Origin: Cytophagaceae bacterium
GTDB lineage: Bacteria > Bacteroidota > Bacteroidia > Cytophagales > Cytophagaceae
DNA: 51,345 bases
NCBI GenBank assembly: GCA_025054875.1
Contig: JANWYS010000005.1
Coordinates: forward strand, 1 to 51,345
Direction of reading: 5' to 3'
The notes beneath the pieces were generated by a model that did not search any database, was not told the DNA's origin, and was given only the letters and a program-made list of their open reading frames with translations. Position numbers and translations under genes: made by a program. Positions 18,693-27,628 of this stretch are shown piece after piece; within the stretch, counting starts at the first letter, position 1, and every line of letters starts with the position of its first letter.

Positions 18693-18723
18693 TTGGAAGC
18701 CGCACAGTACTGACATACTTTTG
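18693..18723 (+). promoter_or_regulatory. Promoter of the TonB-receptor operon
   Basis: TTG at 18693-18695, a 20-bp spacer and a perfect TACTTTTG -7 element at 18716-18723. The predicted leader before the start at 18794 is about 64 nt. Confidence 0.6.
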
Positions 18724-18793
18724 CTGTGTGTAGTTTCTGATGTGATTTGATGTATCAATATTGCTGCGCAAACCAAATTTACCTGTTCTGCGA

Positions 18794-21451
18794 ATGAAAA
18801 AAATAATCGTTCTGGCACTCTTTAGTTTGTTATGTGCTTTTGATGTGACTGCTCAAACTGGAATACTGCGAGGTGTGCTTGTTGATAAAAACATTAATGA
18901 ACCCATTCCCAACTCTCAGGTTACGTTACAAAATCAATCCATAACCACTACTTCAGATGCGCAGGGTGCATTTGTGTTATCAGGTATACCCGCGGGTACG
19001 TATACCCTGCTCATCACTAATACTGGATACAACGATTACCTGCAGGAAGTGACTATTGCCGATAATCAGGAGGTAAATTTAGATACCATTTTGATTGTGC
19101 CTTCGGTTCTTTTACTGAAAGAAGTAGAAGTATCTTCCTCCATAATTACAGGAAAAAAAGAGCGAGAGACACCCACGGCAGTATCCACCGTTACGGCAAG
19201 AGACATCGAAGAAAAAATGGGAAGTGCAGAATTTCCGGAAGTACTCAAGTCAACTCCCGGAGTGTATACATCCATGTCGGGTGGGGCATTGGGCGCAGGA
19301 CGTATCACTGTACGTGGATTTGGCTCGGAATATACGGCAGTAATGATTAACGGTATACCTGTAAATGACATGGAAAACGGAAGGGTATATTGGTCTAACT
19401 GGGGAGGATTGAATGACGTGACACGTTATAAGCAGGTTCAAAGAGGGCTTGGAGCTTCTAAACTCGCCATAAGTTCAGTGGGAGGCACCATCAACATCAT
19501 CACTAAACCCACAGAAATACGAAAGGGAATATCCTCATCATACGCAATCACAAACTCTTCATATCGGCACAGAGCAGCATTTACCGCATCGTCAGGTTTG
19601 ATAAATGACTCCTGGGCTGTTACTATATCAGGCTCACGCCGATGGGGAGAGGGGTTCAGGCCGGGCACCTATGCCGACTCCTGGGCATATTTCATATCTG
19701 CCTATAAAAAAATAAATTCAAAAAACAGCTTAGTATTTACCGGATTTGGAGCGCCGCAGGAAACCGGGTTGGCCTACGATGCCACCGGTGAGCAATACAT
19801 AAAGTACGGTGCTTTTTATAACCGCCAATGGGGTTACCACAACGGAAAGAAAAAAAATGTTGCAGTAAATACCTTTCATAAACCTCAGTTGATGCTCAAC
19901 CACTATTACAACATTAATGAAAAAATCAGCCTGACAAATTCTATCTATTACTCTGTAGGTAAAGGAGGTAGTACCGCTATACAACGCACTGTAGGCTCAG
20001 TATCGCTGAACACCAACGATTATTTTTACGATACCAACGGAATATTGAACTGGGATACCATCTATGCTATCAATGGCTCTAATCTTCAGGTTGTAGATAC
20101 CACACATGTAGGCAGAGTTGTTGCGTACCGTTCGAAATACTATTTGGAAAAGCGCCACAATAACCACAAATGGTACGGAGGTATATCCTCATTTCGATAT
20201 GATGTAAACGACAGATTTTCTTTTACTACTGGTGTTGATGTACGCTTTTACAAAGGAAGCCACTACGCTACCGTTGAAGACCTGCTAGGTGGTGACTTTT
20301 TTTTAGATCAAGATATGTTTAAAAATAATGCTGACTTCAATGCTCAGATACCTAACCGTGCAGTCCAGAAAGGCGACACAGTACGCTATTACTATACCAG
20401 CAATGTAAGTTGGTATGGTTTGTTTGGACAAGTAGAATATAAAATAAGAAAAGTAGATGTGTTTTTTACGGGAAACCTTTCGCAAACTTCCTTTTTCAGG
20501 ACAGGGAAATTCCAGCATGAATTTTATGCCAACAACAATCTGGATGGATTTGGTAAATCACAAACCTTGAGGTTTACCAACTTTACAACAAAGGGCGGTA
20601 TAAACTATCGCATAACCGGCCGCATGAATGTGTTTTTTAATGCAGGATATTTCAATCGTGCTCCTTTCTTCACCAATGTATTTGTAGATGCACGAGTTAG
20701 CAACCAACTCATTAACACCATAAAAAATGAAACCATTCATTCTGTAGAAGCCGGATATAGCTACAGAACACCAAGGATAACCGGAAACATAAACGCTTAT
20801 TATACTGTGCGAGACAATTGGGCTTTTACCGAAAGTTATCTCTCTAATGACCTTGCCGGAGGAAACTTTGCTAACTTCCTCGTATCTGAGGTAGGCGCTA
20901 TTCATAAGGGAATAGAAGCAGACGTAAAACTCAAACTTATTCGCAAGCTCGAACTCTCCGGAATGCTAAACCTCGGCGATTGGCGTTGGAATGGAAATGC
21001 AAAAGCTTTTGTGCGTAATGATGCTACATTGGGTGTGATACAGGAAGAACAAACTATATATATTGACAGGCTACCCATCGGCAATGCCGCTCAAACCATA
21101 GTCGGCATCAATGCACGCTATCAATTGCCCTACTTTTCTTGGATTGGAATAACAATGAATCATTTTGACAAGTTGTTTATAGATTATAACCCTTCATACC
21201 GAGTGGTTGAAGGCAACACAGAGGTATTGAGACTGAAACCATATCAACTTTTTGATCTGTTTATGGGAAAAAATATACGCATCAAAAAGACAGGACACAG
21301 CATCAGATTGATGTTTAATATCAATAATGTTTTAAATAATTTGTATGTGATTGAAGGTTCAGAATTTCCGGGGTTGTCCAACACCCACCAATACTTCTAT
21401 CAGTTTGGAAGGCCAAGGACATATTTCCTAAGTCTAACTCATAGTTTTTAA
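18794..21451 (+). CDS. TonB-dependent receptor with carboxypeptidase-like N-terminal domain
   Basis: About 885 residues from the ATG at 18794, chosen over 18761 because a signal peptide (M-K-K-I-I-V... ending near T-A-Q) then starts at residue 1. A carboxypeptidase-regulatory-like beta-sandwich spans about residues 24-105. A TonB plug follows, with L-K-S-T-P-G-V-Y near 155-162, the V-R-G-F-G-S-E-Y box, and I-N-G-I-P-V-N-D-M-E-N-G. The remainder is the beta-barrel, ending in an aromatic residue (L-T-H-S-F). It is an outer-membrane active importer. It is not part of a SusC/SusD pair: no SusD gene follows. Instead two modular lipoprotein genes begin 4 bp downstream, so they are probably co-transcribed and may act as its surface partners. 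Cargo unknown. Confidence 0.92.
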   Translation: MKKIIVLALFSLLCAFDVTAQTGILRGVLVDKNINEPIPNSQVTLQNQSITTTSDAQGAFVLSGIPAGTYTLLITNTGYNDYLQEVTIADNQEVNLDTILIVPSVLLLKEVEVSSSIITGKKERETPTAVSTVTARDIEEKMGSAEFPEVLKSTPGVYTSMSGGALGAGRITVRGFGSEYTAVMINGIPVNDMENGRVYWSNWGGLNDVTRYKQVQRGLGASKLAISSVGGTINIITKPTEIRKGISSSYAITNSSYRHRAAFTASSGLINDSWAVTISGSRRWGEGFRPGTYADSWAYFISAYKKINSKNSLVFTGFGAPQETGLAYDATGEQYIKYGAFYNRQWGYHNGKKKNVAVNTFHKPQLMLNHYYNINEKISLTNSIYYSVGKGGSTAIQRTVGSVSLNTNDYFYDTNGILNWDTIYAINGSNLQVVDTTHVGRVVAYRSKYYLEKRHNNHKWYGGISSFRYDVNDRFSFTTGVDVRFYKGSHYATVEDLLGGDFFLDQDMFKNNADFNAQIPNRAVQKGDTVRYYYTSNVSWYGLFGQVEYKIRKVDVFFTGNLSQTSFFRTGKFQHEFYANNNLDGFGKSQTLRFTNFTTKGGINYRITGRMNVFFNAGYFNRAPFFTNVFVDARVSNQLINTIKNETIHSVEAGYSYRTPRITGNINAYYTVRDNWAFTESYLSNDLAGGNFANFLVSEVGAIHKGIEADVKLKLIRKLELSGMLNLGDWRWNGNAKAFVRNDATLGVIQEEQTIYIDRLPIGNAAQTIVGINARYQLPYFSWIGITMNHFDKLFIDYNPSYRVVEGNTEVLRLKPYQLFDLFMGKNIRIKKTGHSIRLMFNINNVLNNLYVIEGSEFPGLSNTHQYFYQFGRPRTYFLSLTHSF

Positions 21452-21455
21452 ACTT

Positions 21456-22691
21456 ATGTACATGCAGCGATTAGGCTTTTTACTTCTTCTCATCGGTATC
21501 TATCTGATGAGCACAAATTGTGTAAGAAAAACAGAAGATGCTTTACCTGAAAAGAAAAGCCTCATTCCCGGATTGTCTCAGGACAAATCTCTGCCTTTCA
21601 AAGATGATTTCAATTACGGCACTACTGTGGCTGAATATGGGATACCCAAAGGCTGGTATGAGGCATTGGTAGAGGGCTCTAAAACTGACCGTGGGTGGGC
21701 CTACCGAAATGCAAGAGGCAAAAACAATACCGGAGGCATGATTGCCAGTGCTTATGGCGGAAATACAGGTACAGATAATACTTACCTTGTCACCGGTCCC
21801 TTTAATTTCGATGCTTTTGAAAAAGTGTATATGAAGTTTGATGTGGTATCCAACTTTGGTTCCGGTCCGGGGAGTCTGTCGGTAAAATATTCAACCAACT
21901 ATAAAGGTGAGGGCGACCCGGAAGCCGCAGGTACTACATGGAGCGAAATAACCGATATAAACGCAGAACTTCCTGCCACCGACAATGTGTGGACTTGTAT
22001 AAACAAAGATATAAGCTTCATAAATGGTTCTGCGGTGTACATAGCATTCCACTATAAAGATGGCACAAATACCAACTCAAAACAATGGACAATTGATAAT
22101 GTTGAAATTTCTAATCAACCCATTAACTGTGCTCCCCCGCCTCCTACGCTGGCTTTGCCCTTTCTGGAAACTTTCAACTATGGTACATCACTGGCTAATT
22201 TTTCTATACCCAACGGGTGGTTGGAAAAGTTTGTAGCCGGTTCCAAAACTGACCGTGGCTGGGCATATCGTAGCGACCTGAACGGGCCTACCGGAAATAC
22301 TGATGACGACATCATGGTAGCCAGTGCCAATGCCGGAGCGGCAGGTACAGACAATGTGTATCTCATACTCGGCCCGATTGATTTTGATGCATACTCTACA
22401 GATTCTCTCTTGTTTGATTGTAAAAGAGAATTTGGTACAAACAATGGTTTTCTTGTAGTTAAATATTCTACCAATTATTCCCCCGACATGAACGATCCTG
22501 AAGCCAACGCTTCTTGGTCGGAAATCATGACCATTACATCTCAATTGCCTACTACGGATGGCACATGGAAAAAAATAAAAGCTTCTCTGGAGGGAATATC
22601 GGGAAAAGGATATATCGGCTTTCACTTCTTTGGCGCTACCAACAGCAGTTCGAAGAGATTTAGTATAGATAATGTAAACATCAAATTCTGA
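21456..22691 (+). CDS. Two-module choice-of-anchor-J-like lipoprotein
   Basis: A 411-residue exported protein. A hydrophobic N-terminus is followed by cysteine in S-T-N-C, an imperfect lipobox. Two related modules of about 170-190 residues follow (roughly 45-210 and 228-411). Each starts with L-P-F-x-x-x-F-N-Y-G-T and continues through I-P-x-G-W, S-K-T-D-R-G-W-A-Y-R, V-K-Y-S-T-N-Y, and a closing S-K-x-x-x-I-D-N-V. This pattern fits the choice-of-anchor J/MAM-like beta-sandwich found in Bacteroidota surface proteins. The second module is of a different subtype, with R-S-D-L-N-G-P-T-G and K-R-E-F-G-T. It starts 4 bp after the TonB receptor stop; its stop overlaps the next gene's ATG by one base. 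Start may be 21456 or 21462. Probably a surface-binding partner of the receptor. Confidence 0.75.
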   Translation: MYMQRLGFLLLLIGIYLMSTNCVRKTEDALPEKKSLIPGLSQDKSLPFKDDFNYGTTVAEYGIPKGWYEALVEGSKTDRGWAYRNARGKNNTGGMIASAYGGNTGTDNTYLVTGPFNFDAFEKVYMKFDVVSNFGSGPGSLSVKYSTNYKGEGDPEAAGTTWSEITDINAELPATDNVWTCINKDISFINGSAVYIAFHYKDGTNTNSKQWTIDNVEISNQPINCAPPPPTLALPFLETFNYGTSLANFSIPNGWLEKFVAGSKTDRGWAYRSDLNGPTGNTDDDIMVASANAGAAGTDNVYLILGPIDFDAYSTDSLLFDCKREFGTNNGFLVVKYSTNYSPDMNDPEANASWSEIMTITSQLPTTDGTWKKIKASLEGISGKGYIGFHFFGATNSSSKRFSIDNVNIKF

Positions 22692-24511
22692 TGCGTATGA
22701 GAATAGCTTGTCAAAAATATCTGCTCATATTGGTCACTCTCATCATCGTCTTTTCTGGTGGCCTCATAACTTTTTCGTGCAAGAAAAAAAAGGGTAAAGA
22801 ACCTATACCTGATCGCTCGGATGCATTACCGGGCTTAAAAGTGTATAAATCTCTTCCCTACACAGAAAACTTCGACTACGGAGATCAGGTAAAAGAATAT
22901 GCCATTCCCAAAGATGGAGTGGATTGGATAGAAGCTATAGTGCCGGGAGCTAAAACCGATCGTGGCTGGGCTTACCGCAAAGCCGGAGGCAAAACCGGTG
23001 GTGGCATGGTAGCTTCAGCATTTGCCGGAGCTGAAGGCACAGACGATACTTATCTCATCACAGGACCTTTTGACTTCAACCAATACAGTACCATCTATAT
23101 GAGGTTTGATGTGCAATCAAAATATTCACCCGATCCGGGGGAATTGAAAGTGAAATATTCTACCAATTATCCCGGAAGAGATAATCCTCAAGCTACTGGT
23201 GTAACATGGACAGATATAACGGCCATAAATAATCAGTTGCCTGCCAACGACAACGTGTGGACGTGTGTGTTGGCAGACATCAGCTCAATACGAGGTTCTA
23301 AAGTTTACATCGCCTTCCATTACAAAGGAGGTACGAACACTAACTCTAAACAATGGACACTAGATAATCTCCAAATCACAAATTCTCCCATCAGTTGTTT
23401 TGCCACAAAGGCATTGCCGTTTACGGATAACTTTGACTATGGGACTACTGTGGCAGAATATGGAATACCTGCAGACAAATGGGCGGAAGAAGTTGTGCCG
23501 GGAGCTAAAACCGATCGTGGCTGGGCTTACCGAAATGCAGGTGGTAAAACCGGTGGTGGTATGGTAGCCAGCGGATTTGGAGGAAATCCAGGTACGGACA
23601 ATACCTACCTCATCGCAGGGCCTTTCAATTTTGACCTTTATACGACAGTGAACATTAAGTTCGATGTGCAATCAAAATATTCGCCCGATCCGGGTGATTT
23701 AAAATTGAAATATTCTACCAACTACTCCGGTAGCGGAAATCCTGAGTTAGCTACATGGACGGAAATTACATCGGTTAATAGCCAGCTACCTGCAACGGAC
23801 AACGTATGGACTTGTGTAGTGGCTGATATTAGCAGTATTAACGGCACTAACATCTACATCGCTTTTCATTACAAAGATGGAACGAATACAGACTCTAAAC
23901 AGTGGACAATAGATAATTTTGAACTATCAAACTCTGTATTAAGTTGCGGGGGGTCTCCAGGCACCGTGCCATTACCTTTTAGTGATAACTTTAACTATGG
24001 CACTTCTGTGCCTAACTTCGGCATACCTAGTGGATGGACAGAGGCTTTTGTAACTGGATCCAAAACTGATCGCGGATGGGCATATCGCAGCGACCTTAAT
24101 GGTCCTACAGGTATGACGAACGATGATATAATGGTAGCCAGTGCCTTCGGCGGTGCAGCCGGCACAGACAACGTTTACCTTATAGCCGGGCCTTTTAACT
24201 TTAACCTCTCATCACAAGACTCCATCATATTCGATGTAAAAAGAGAGTTCGGTACAGATGCGGGTACTCTTTTAGTTAAATACTCTTCCAACTATTCAGG
24301 CAGCGGCGATCCGGAAAGCGGTGGCACCACATGGACGGAGCTCACCTCCATAACTTCTGCTCTGCCTACCTCTGATGGAACATGGAAAACCATACGTGCC
24401 AGCTTAAGCCCTGTAAATGGAACAAGTGTGTACATAGCATTTCACTTTTTCGGAGGTACTAATTCCGCTTCGAAAAGGTTTAGTATTGATAATGTGTTGA
24501 TAAAGCCTTAA
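22691..24511 (+). CDS. Three-module choice-of-anchor-J-like lipoprotein
   Basis: A 606-residue paralogue of the preceding gene with a clear lipobox (T-F-S-C, then a lysine run). It has three modules, at about 55-235, 240-420 and 430-606. The first two are type 1 (R-K/N-A-G-G-K-T-G-G-G-M-V-A-S). The last is type 2 (R-S-D-L-N-G-P-T-G, K-R-E-F-G-T), as at the end of the preceding protein. The two type-1 modules are very close at DNA level: 22940-22977 and 23495-23532 are identical over 38 bp. This indicates an internal duplication. It is the last gene of the receptor operon. No catalytic residues are recognised; surface binding is the likeliest role. Confidence 0.78.
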   Translation: MRMRIACQKYLLILVTLIIVFSGGLITFSCKKKKGKEPIPDRSDALPGLKVYKSLPYTENFDYGDQVKEYAIPKDGVDWIEAIVPGAKTDRGWAYRKAGGKTGGGMVASAFAGAEGTDDTYLITGPFDFNQYSTIYMRFDVQSKYSPDPGELKVKYSTNYPGRDNPQATGVTWTDITAINNQLPANDNVWTCVLADISSIRGSKVYIAFHYKGGTNTNSKQWTLDNLQITNSPISCFATKALPFTDNFDYGTTVAEYGIPADKWAEEVVPGAKTDRGWAYRNAGGKTGGGMVASGFGGNPGTDNTYLIAGPFNFDLYTTVNIKFDVQSKYSPDPGDLKLKYSTNYSGSGNPELATWTEITSVNSQLPATDNVWTCVVADISSINGTNIYIAFHYKDGTNTDSKQWTIDNFELSNSVLSCGGSPGTVPLPFSDNFNYGTSVPNFGIPSGWTEAFVTGSKTDRGWAYRSDLNGPTGMTNDDIMVASAFGGAAGTDNVYLIAGPFNFNLSSQDSIIFDVKREFGTDAGTLLVKYSSNYSGSGDPESGGTTWTELTSITSALPTSDGTWKTIRASLSPVNGTSVYIAFHFFGGTNSASKRFSIDNVLIKP

Positions 24512-24602
24512 CTCGTTTGCAACTTGTCACTCGTAAACCCATTGGAGTTTCACATTCTCTTATGAAGCTGAAAAGTTCGGGAGAACCTGCGCGAGGGATG
24601 GT

Positions 24603-24694
24603 AGCCATGGCCTGCAAGGCCAGTGCGGAGCTTCAGCGGAGCACCGAAGCGAGAGCGGAGTGGCGGACAGCCCGGCCCCGCAGGGGCGCGCCCA
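24603..24694. repeat. GC-rich dispersed repeat, copy 2
   Basis: Ninety-two bp matching 1-92 with three differences. Two of these, at 24613 and 24617, are the two partners of one base pair in the first hairpin (arms 24608-24613 and 24617-24622), so pairing is kept. The other hairpins are unchanged. It sits between the 3' ends of the lipoprotein operon and the converging ftsZ. It may act as, or accompany, a bidirectional terminator. A G-A-G-G-G-A-T-G-G stretch just upstream (24594-24602) may belong to the element. The rest of the 258-bp gap (24512-24769) shows nothing else definite. Confidence 0.85.
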
Positions 24695-24769
24695 ACATAA
24701 AAAAATTTTACTACATTTTCCGTTAATGCGCATCCGGCTTGATGCAGATTATGCTCTTCATGAAAGGAG

Positions 24770-26263
24770 CTAATCCACGTTGTCGTGTAGAAATTTATTG
24801 TTGCCCAGTATTTCATTATCTTCACCCAAAGTAAATCTGGATTGGTGGGAGTCGGACGAATGAGGATTGTCTTTAAGTTCTATTTTTTTGCGCAAATAAG
24901 CAGGCACGTCTAACATTTGCTTAAACTCCTGAGGGTCTATGTAATGTTGGGTGTTCAATGCTTTGAGTCTTTCTATTCGTTCTTTAGCTTGTTTCAACAG
25001 TTTTTCTTTGTTCAATTCGCTGATGTGAAGAGCATCAATCGGGTTTGCTTTTTTTACTTCTTGTTGTTTTATACTTGATTCCTGCTGAGGGTGATTTTCG
25101 GTTTGTATAACTTTATCTTCATTTTCGATAATCAGTTTCGTTTCAGGCTTATGTTCATGTTTTGTAAAGATAACGTCTTTTTTAGTGGTGTCCTCATGTG
25201 TGTAAGGTGTGGGGCTGAGTTTTCTGTCGTCAAAAATTTTCATTTGATTACCGTCATCCAACTGATAAATTTTTTTGGATGTAGTATTTTGAGTGTTGCT
25301 ATTAGAAAATCCGGTGGCAATGATTGTAACGCGTATGCCGGTACCGAGGGAGTTGTCTACACCTATACCGGGAATCACATCGGCTTCTTCGCCTACTTGT
25401 TGTTGTATGTAGTCGGTGATTTCGGTAAGTTCATCCATGGTAAACTTAGCTTCTTCGCCATAGTTTATGGACAATAGAATGTTTTTGGCTCCATAAATGT
25501 TAGCATTGTCAATGAGGGGAGAATAGAGAGCTTGTTCGATTGCTTTGAGAGCTCTGTTTTCTCCTGCCGCTATTGCAGAGCCCATGACGGCTGCTCCTGA
25601 ATTTTTCATCACGCGCTCTACATCGGCAAAGTCTACGTTGATTTCGCTTTGTACGGTAATGAGTTCAGCTATACTTTTGGCAGCGGTGAGGAGCACATCA
25701 TTGGCTTTAGCAAAGCTTTCGGGGATTTCGAGTTTTCCGAAGAGTTCTTGCAGTTTATCATTATTGATGATGATCACCGTATCGCAAGATTCTTTCATTT
25801 CTTCAATTCCTTTTAAGGCTTGCTTTTTTTTGCCGGGCCCTTCCCACTTGAAAGGTATGGTAACGATACCAATGGTGAGGATGTCGAGTTCACGGGCAAT
25901 TTTAGCAACTACAGGAGCTGCGCCGGTACCAGTGCCTCCACCCATACCGGCAGTGATGAAAAGCATTTTTGTACCATCGCTGAGTATATCGCGTATGTCT
26001 TCTTTGTTTTCGAGCGCAGCTTCACGCCCTTTTTCCGGATAAGCACCGGCACCGAGGCCTTTTGTCAGTGCTACGCCTATTTGCAATTTGTTAGGAACAG
26101 CGCATCCGCGGAGATGTTGCAAGTCGGTATTACATACCAAAAACTCTACATCTTTTATACCTTGCTTGTACATGTAGTTTACTGCATTGCAACCTCCTCC
26201 CCCTACACCTATCAGCTTTATGATAGATTTATTTTCCGGAATCTCGAAATTATATATGGCCAT
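24770..26263 (-). CDS. ftsZ: Cell division protein FtsZ
   Basis: The tubulin-like GTPase that forms the division ring. The 497-residue protein has G-V-G-G-G-G-C-N near residues 20-27, the tubulin signature G-G-G-T-G-T-G-A-A-P near 109-118, and the T7-loop region N-V-D-F-A-D-V near 209-215. A long variable linker (about 335-440) is rich in K/E/Q. The conserved C-terminal peptide (V-P-A-Y-L-R-K-K, for FtsA binding) is followed by a ~35-residue tail ending F-L-H-D-N-V-D. From memory this kind of tail is common in the phylum. It is the last gene of the dcw operon, 26 bp after ftsA. Confidence 0.98.
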   Translation of the reverse strand: MAIYNFEIPENKSIIKLIGVGGGGCNAVNYMYKQGIKDVEFLVCNTDLQHLRGCAVPNKLQIGVALTKGLGAGAYPEKGREAALENKEDIRDILSDGTKMLFITAGMGGGTGTGAAPVVAKIARELDILTIGIVTIPFKWEGPGKKKQALKGIEEMKESCDTVIIINNDKLQELFGKLEIPESFAKANDVLLTAAKSIAELITVQSEINVDFADVERVMKNSGAAVMGSAIAAGENRALKAIEQALYSPLIDNANIYGAKNILLSINYGEEAKFTMDELTEITDYIQQQVGEEADVIPGIGVDNSLGTGIRVTIIATGFSNSNTQNTTSKKIYQLDDGNQMKIFDDRKLSPTPYTHEDTTKKDVIFTKHEHKPETKLIIENEDKVIQTENHPQQESSIKQQEVKKANPIDALHISELNKEKLLKQAKERIERLKALNTQHYIDPQEFKQMLDVPAYLRKKIELKDNPHSSDSHQSRFTLGEDNEILGNNKFLHDNVD

Positions 26264-26289
26264 ACGCTCCTGTTGTTTTATGTTGCTTT

Positions 26290-27627
26290 TTAATATGATC
26301 GTGAATCGTTGATGTCGTCATCTAATAAGAAGTTCTGCAAAGACCTGGTAAGGGTTTGAGACAAATTTTTAAAACTCAAACTTTGTCTGGACTGTTCTTT
26401 GGACTTCTTTGATGAGTTTTTGTTCTGTTGTTGTTCAGCTGCTAAATATTTTGAATGTTTGTTATCCCGTTCGTCAATAGATGAGAATCCCGAAAGTACA
26501 AGTCCAACACCCGTTGCATACATAGGACTTTTAATTGCTTCAATTTTACATTTACCAAGATGTTCATTGGGGTATCCGATGCGGGTATCCAAACCGGTCA
26601 TGAACTCAAATAGTTGCTTTAAGTTTTGCAATAGGGCTCCACCACCTGTGATGACAAGCCCTGCGGCGAGTTTATTTTCAAATCCTGAAGCTAAAATTTC
26701 TGCATATACCATTTCGATTATTTCCTCCATCCGAGCCTGAATAATGTGTTCTAAATTTCTGATGGATATTTCTTTGCCCGGGCGATTCCGTAGCCCTTGG
26801 ATTTTTACAGTATCGGTATTGGCCTCATTGGCAATGGCACTACCAAATTGTATTTTTAATTTTTCTGCATCTTTTTGCATTATGTTGCATCCATGTTGTA
26901 TATCGCTGGTTATGATATTGCCTCCAAATGGTATGACGGCGGTATGCCTGATGATACCTTCATAAAACAAAGCTACGTCGGTAGTGCCTCCGCCAATATC
27001 TACCAGAACTACACCGGCTTCTTTTTCTTCTTCGCTGAGCACAGCCAATGAAGAAGCTATGGGTTCGAGTATGAGTTCGTCAATTTTAAGGCCTGCTCTC
27101 ACTACGCATTTATTGATGTTGTTTATAGCGCTGGTGTGAGCAGTGATCACGTGAAAGTCGCCTTCCAGCCGTACACACGACATGCCCACAGGATCTTTTA
27201 TGCCTTCGTTGTAATCTACTGTGTAGAGTTGTGGCATTACATGTATTATTTCATTACCAAAGGGCATTACGGTTTTGTACATGTCTTCAGTAAGTTTTTC
27301 CAGGTCTTGAGGGGTTATTTCACTGTCGGTATTATCGCGGGTGAGGCTACCTCTGAGTTTTGTGCTTTTTATGTGTTGTCCGGCAATACCGACGTTAACC
27401 ACTTCAATGGAAACGTTGGAGGCCTCTTCGGCAATAGATATAGCTTTTTTGATGGAATCTACGGTGTTTTGAATGTTAATGACCACACCGCCTATAACGC
27501 CTTCGGAAGGAGCAGAACCCATGCCCAATATTTCGAGTTTACCAAATTCATTTTTGCGGCCAACTATGGCGCAAATCTTTGTGGTGCCAATGTCTAATCC
27601 TACCACTATTGCATTTTCTTTTTCCAT
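26290..27627 (-). CDS. ftsA: Cell division protein FtsA
   Basis: Actin-like membrane tether for FtsZ. The 445-residue protein opens with V-G-L-D-I-G-T-T-K-I-C-A (phosphate 1 motif, near residues 9-20). It has the D-I-G-G-G-T-T-D phosphate 2 motif near 211-218 and the late V-I-T-G-G-G-A adenosine motif near 325. A charged region near 385-420 precedes a C-terminal stretch with hydrophobic and basic residues (L-T-R-S-L-Q-N-F-L-L) that could be the amphipathic membrane helix. It lies between ftsQ (1 bp) and ftsZ (26 bp). Confidence 0.97.
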   Translation of the reverse strand: MEKENAIVVGLDIGTTKICAIVGRKNEFGKLEILGMGSAPSEGVIGGVVINIQNTVDSIKKAISIAEEASNVSIEVVNVGIAGQHIKSTKLRGSLTRDNTDSEITPQDLEKLTEDMYKTVMPFGNEIIHVMPQLYTVDYNEGIKDPVGMSCVRLEGDFHVITAHTSAINNINKCVVRAGLKIDELILEPIASSLAVLSEEEKEAGVVLVDIGGGTTDVALFYEGIIRHTAVIPFGGNIITSDIQHGCNIMQKDAEKLKIQFGSAIANEANTDTVKIQGLRNRPGKEISIRNLEHIIQARMEEIIEMVYAEILASGFENKLAAGLVITGGGALLQNLKQLFEFMTGLDTRIGYPNEHLGKCKIEAIKSPMYATGVGLVLSGFSSIDERDNKHSKYLAAEQQQNKNSSKKSKEQSRQSLSFKNLSQTLTRSLQNFLLDDDINDSRSY

Positions 27628-27628
27628 G

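Noticed and set aside
24770-24900. FtsZ tail beyond the conserved C-terminal peptide as an unusual extension
   Set aside because: From memory, tails ending in FLHDNVD-like sequence are common in Bacteroidota FtsZ, so it is lineage-typical rather than novel.
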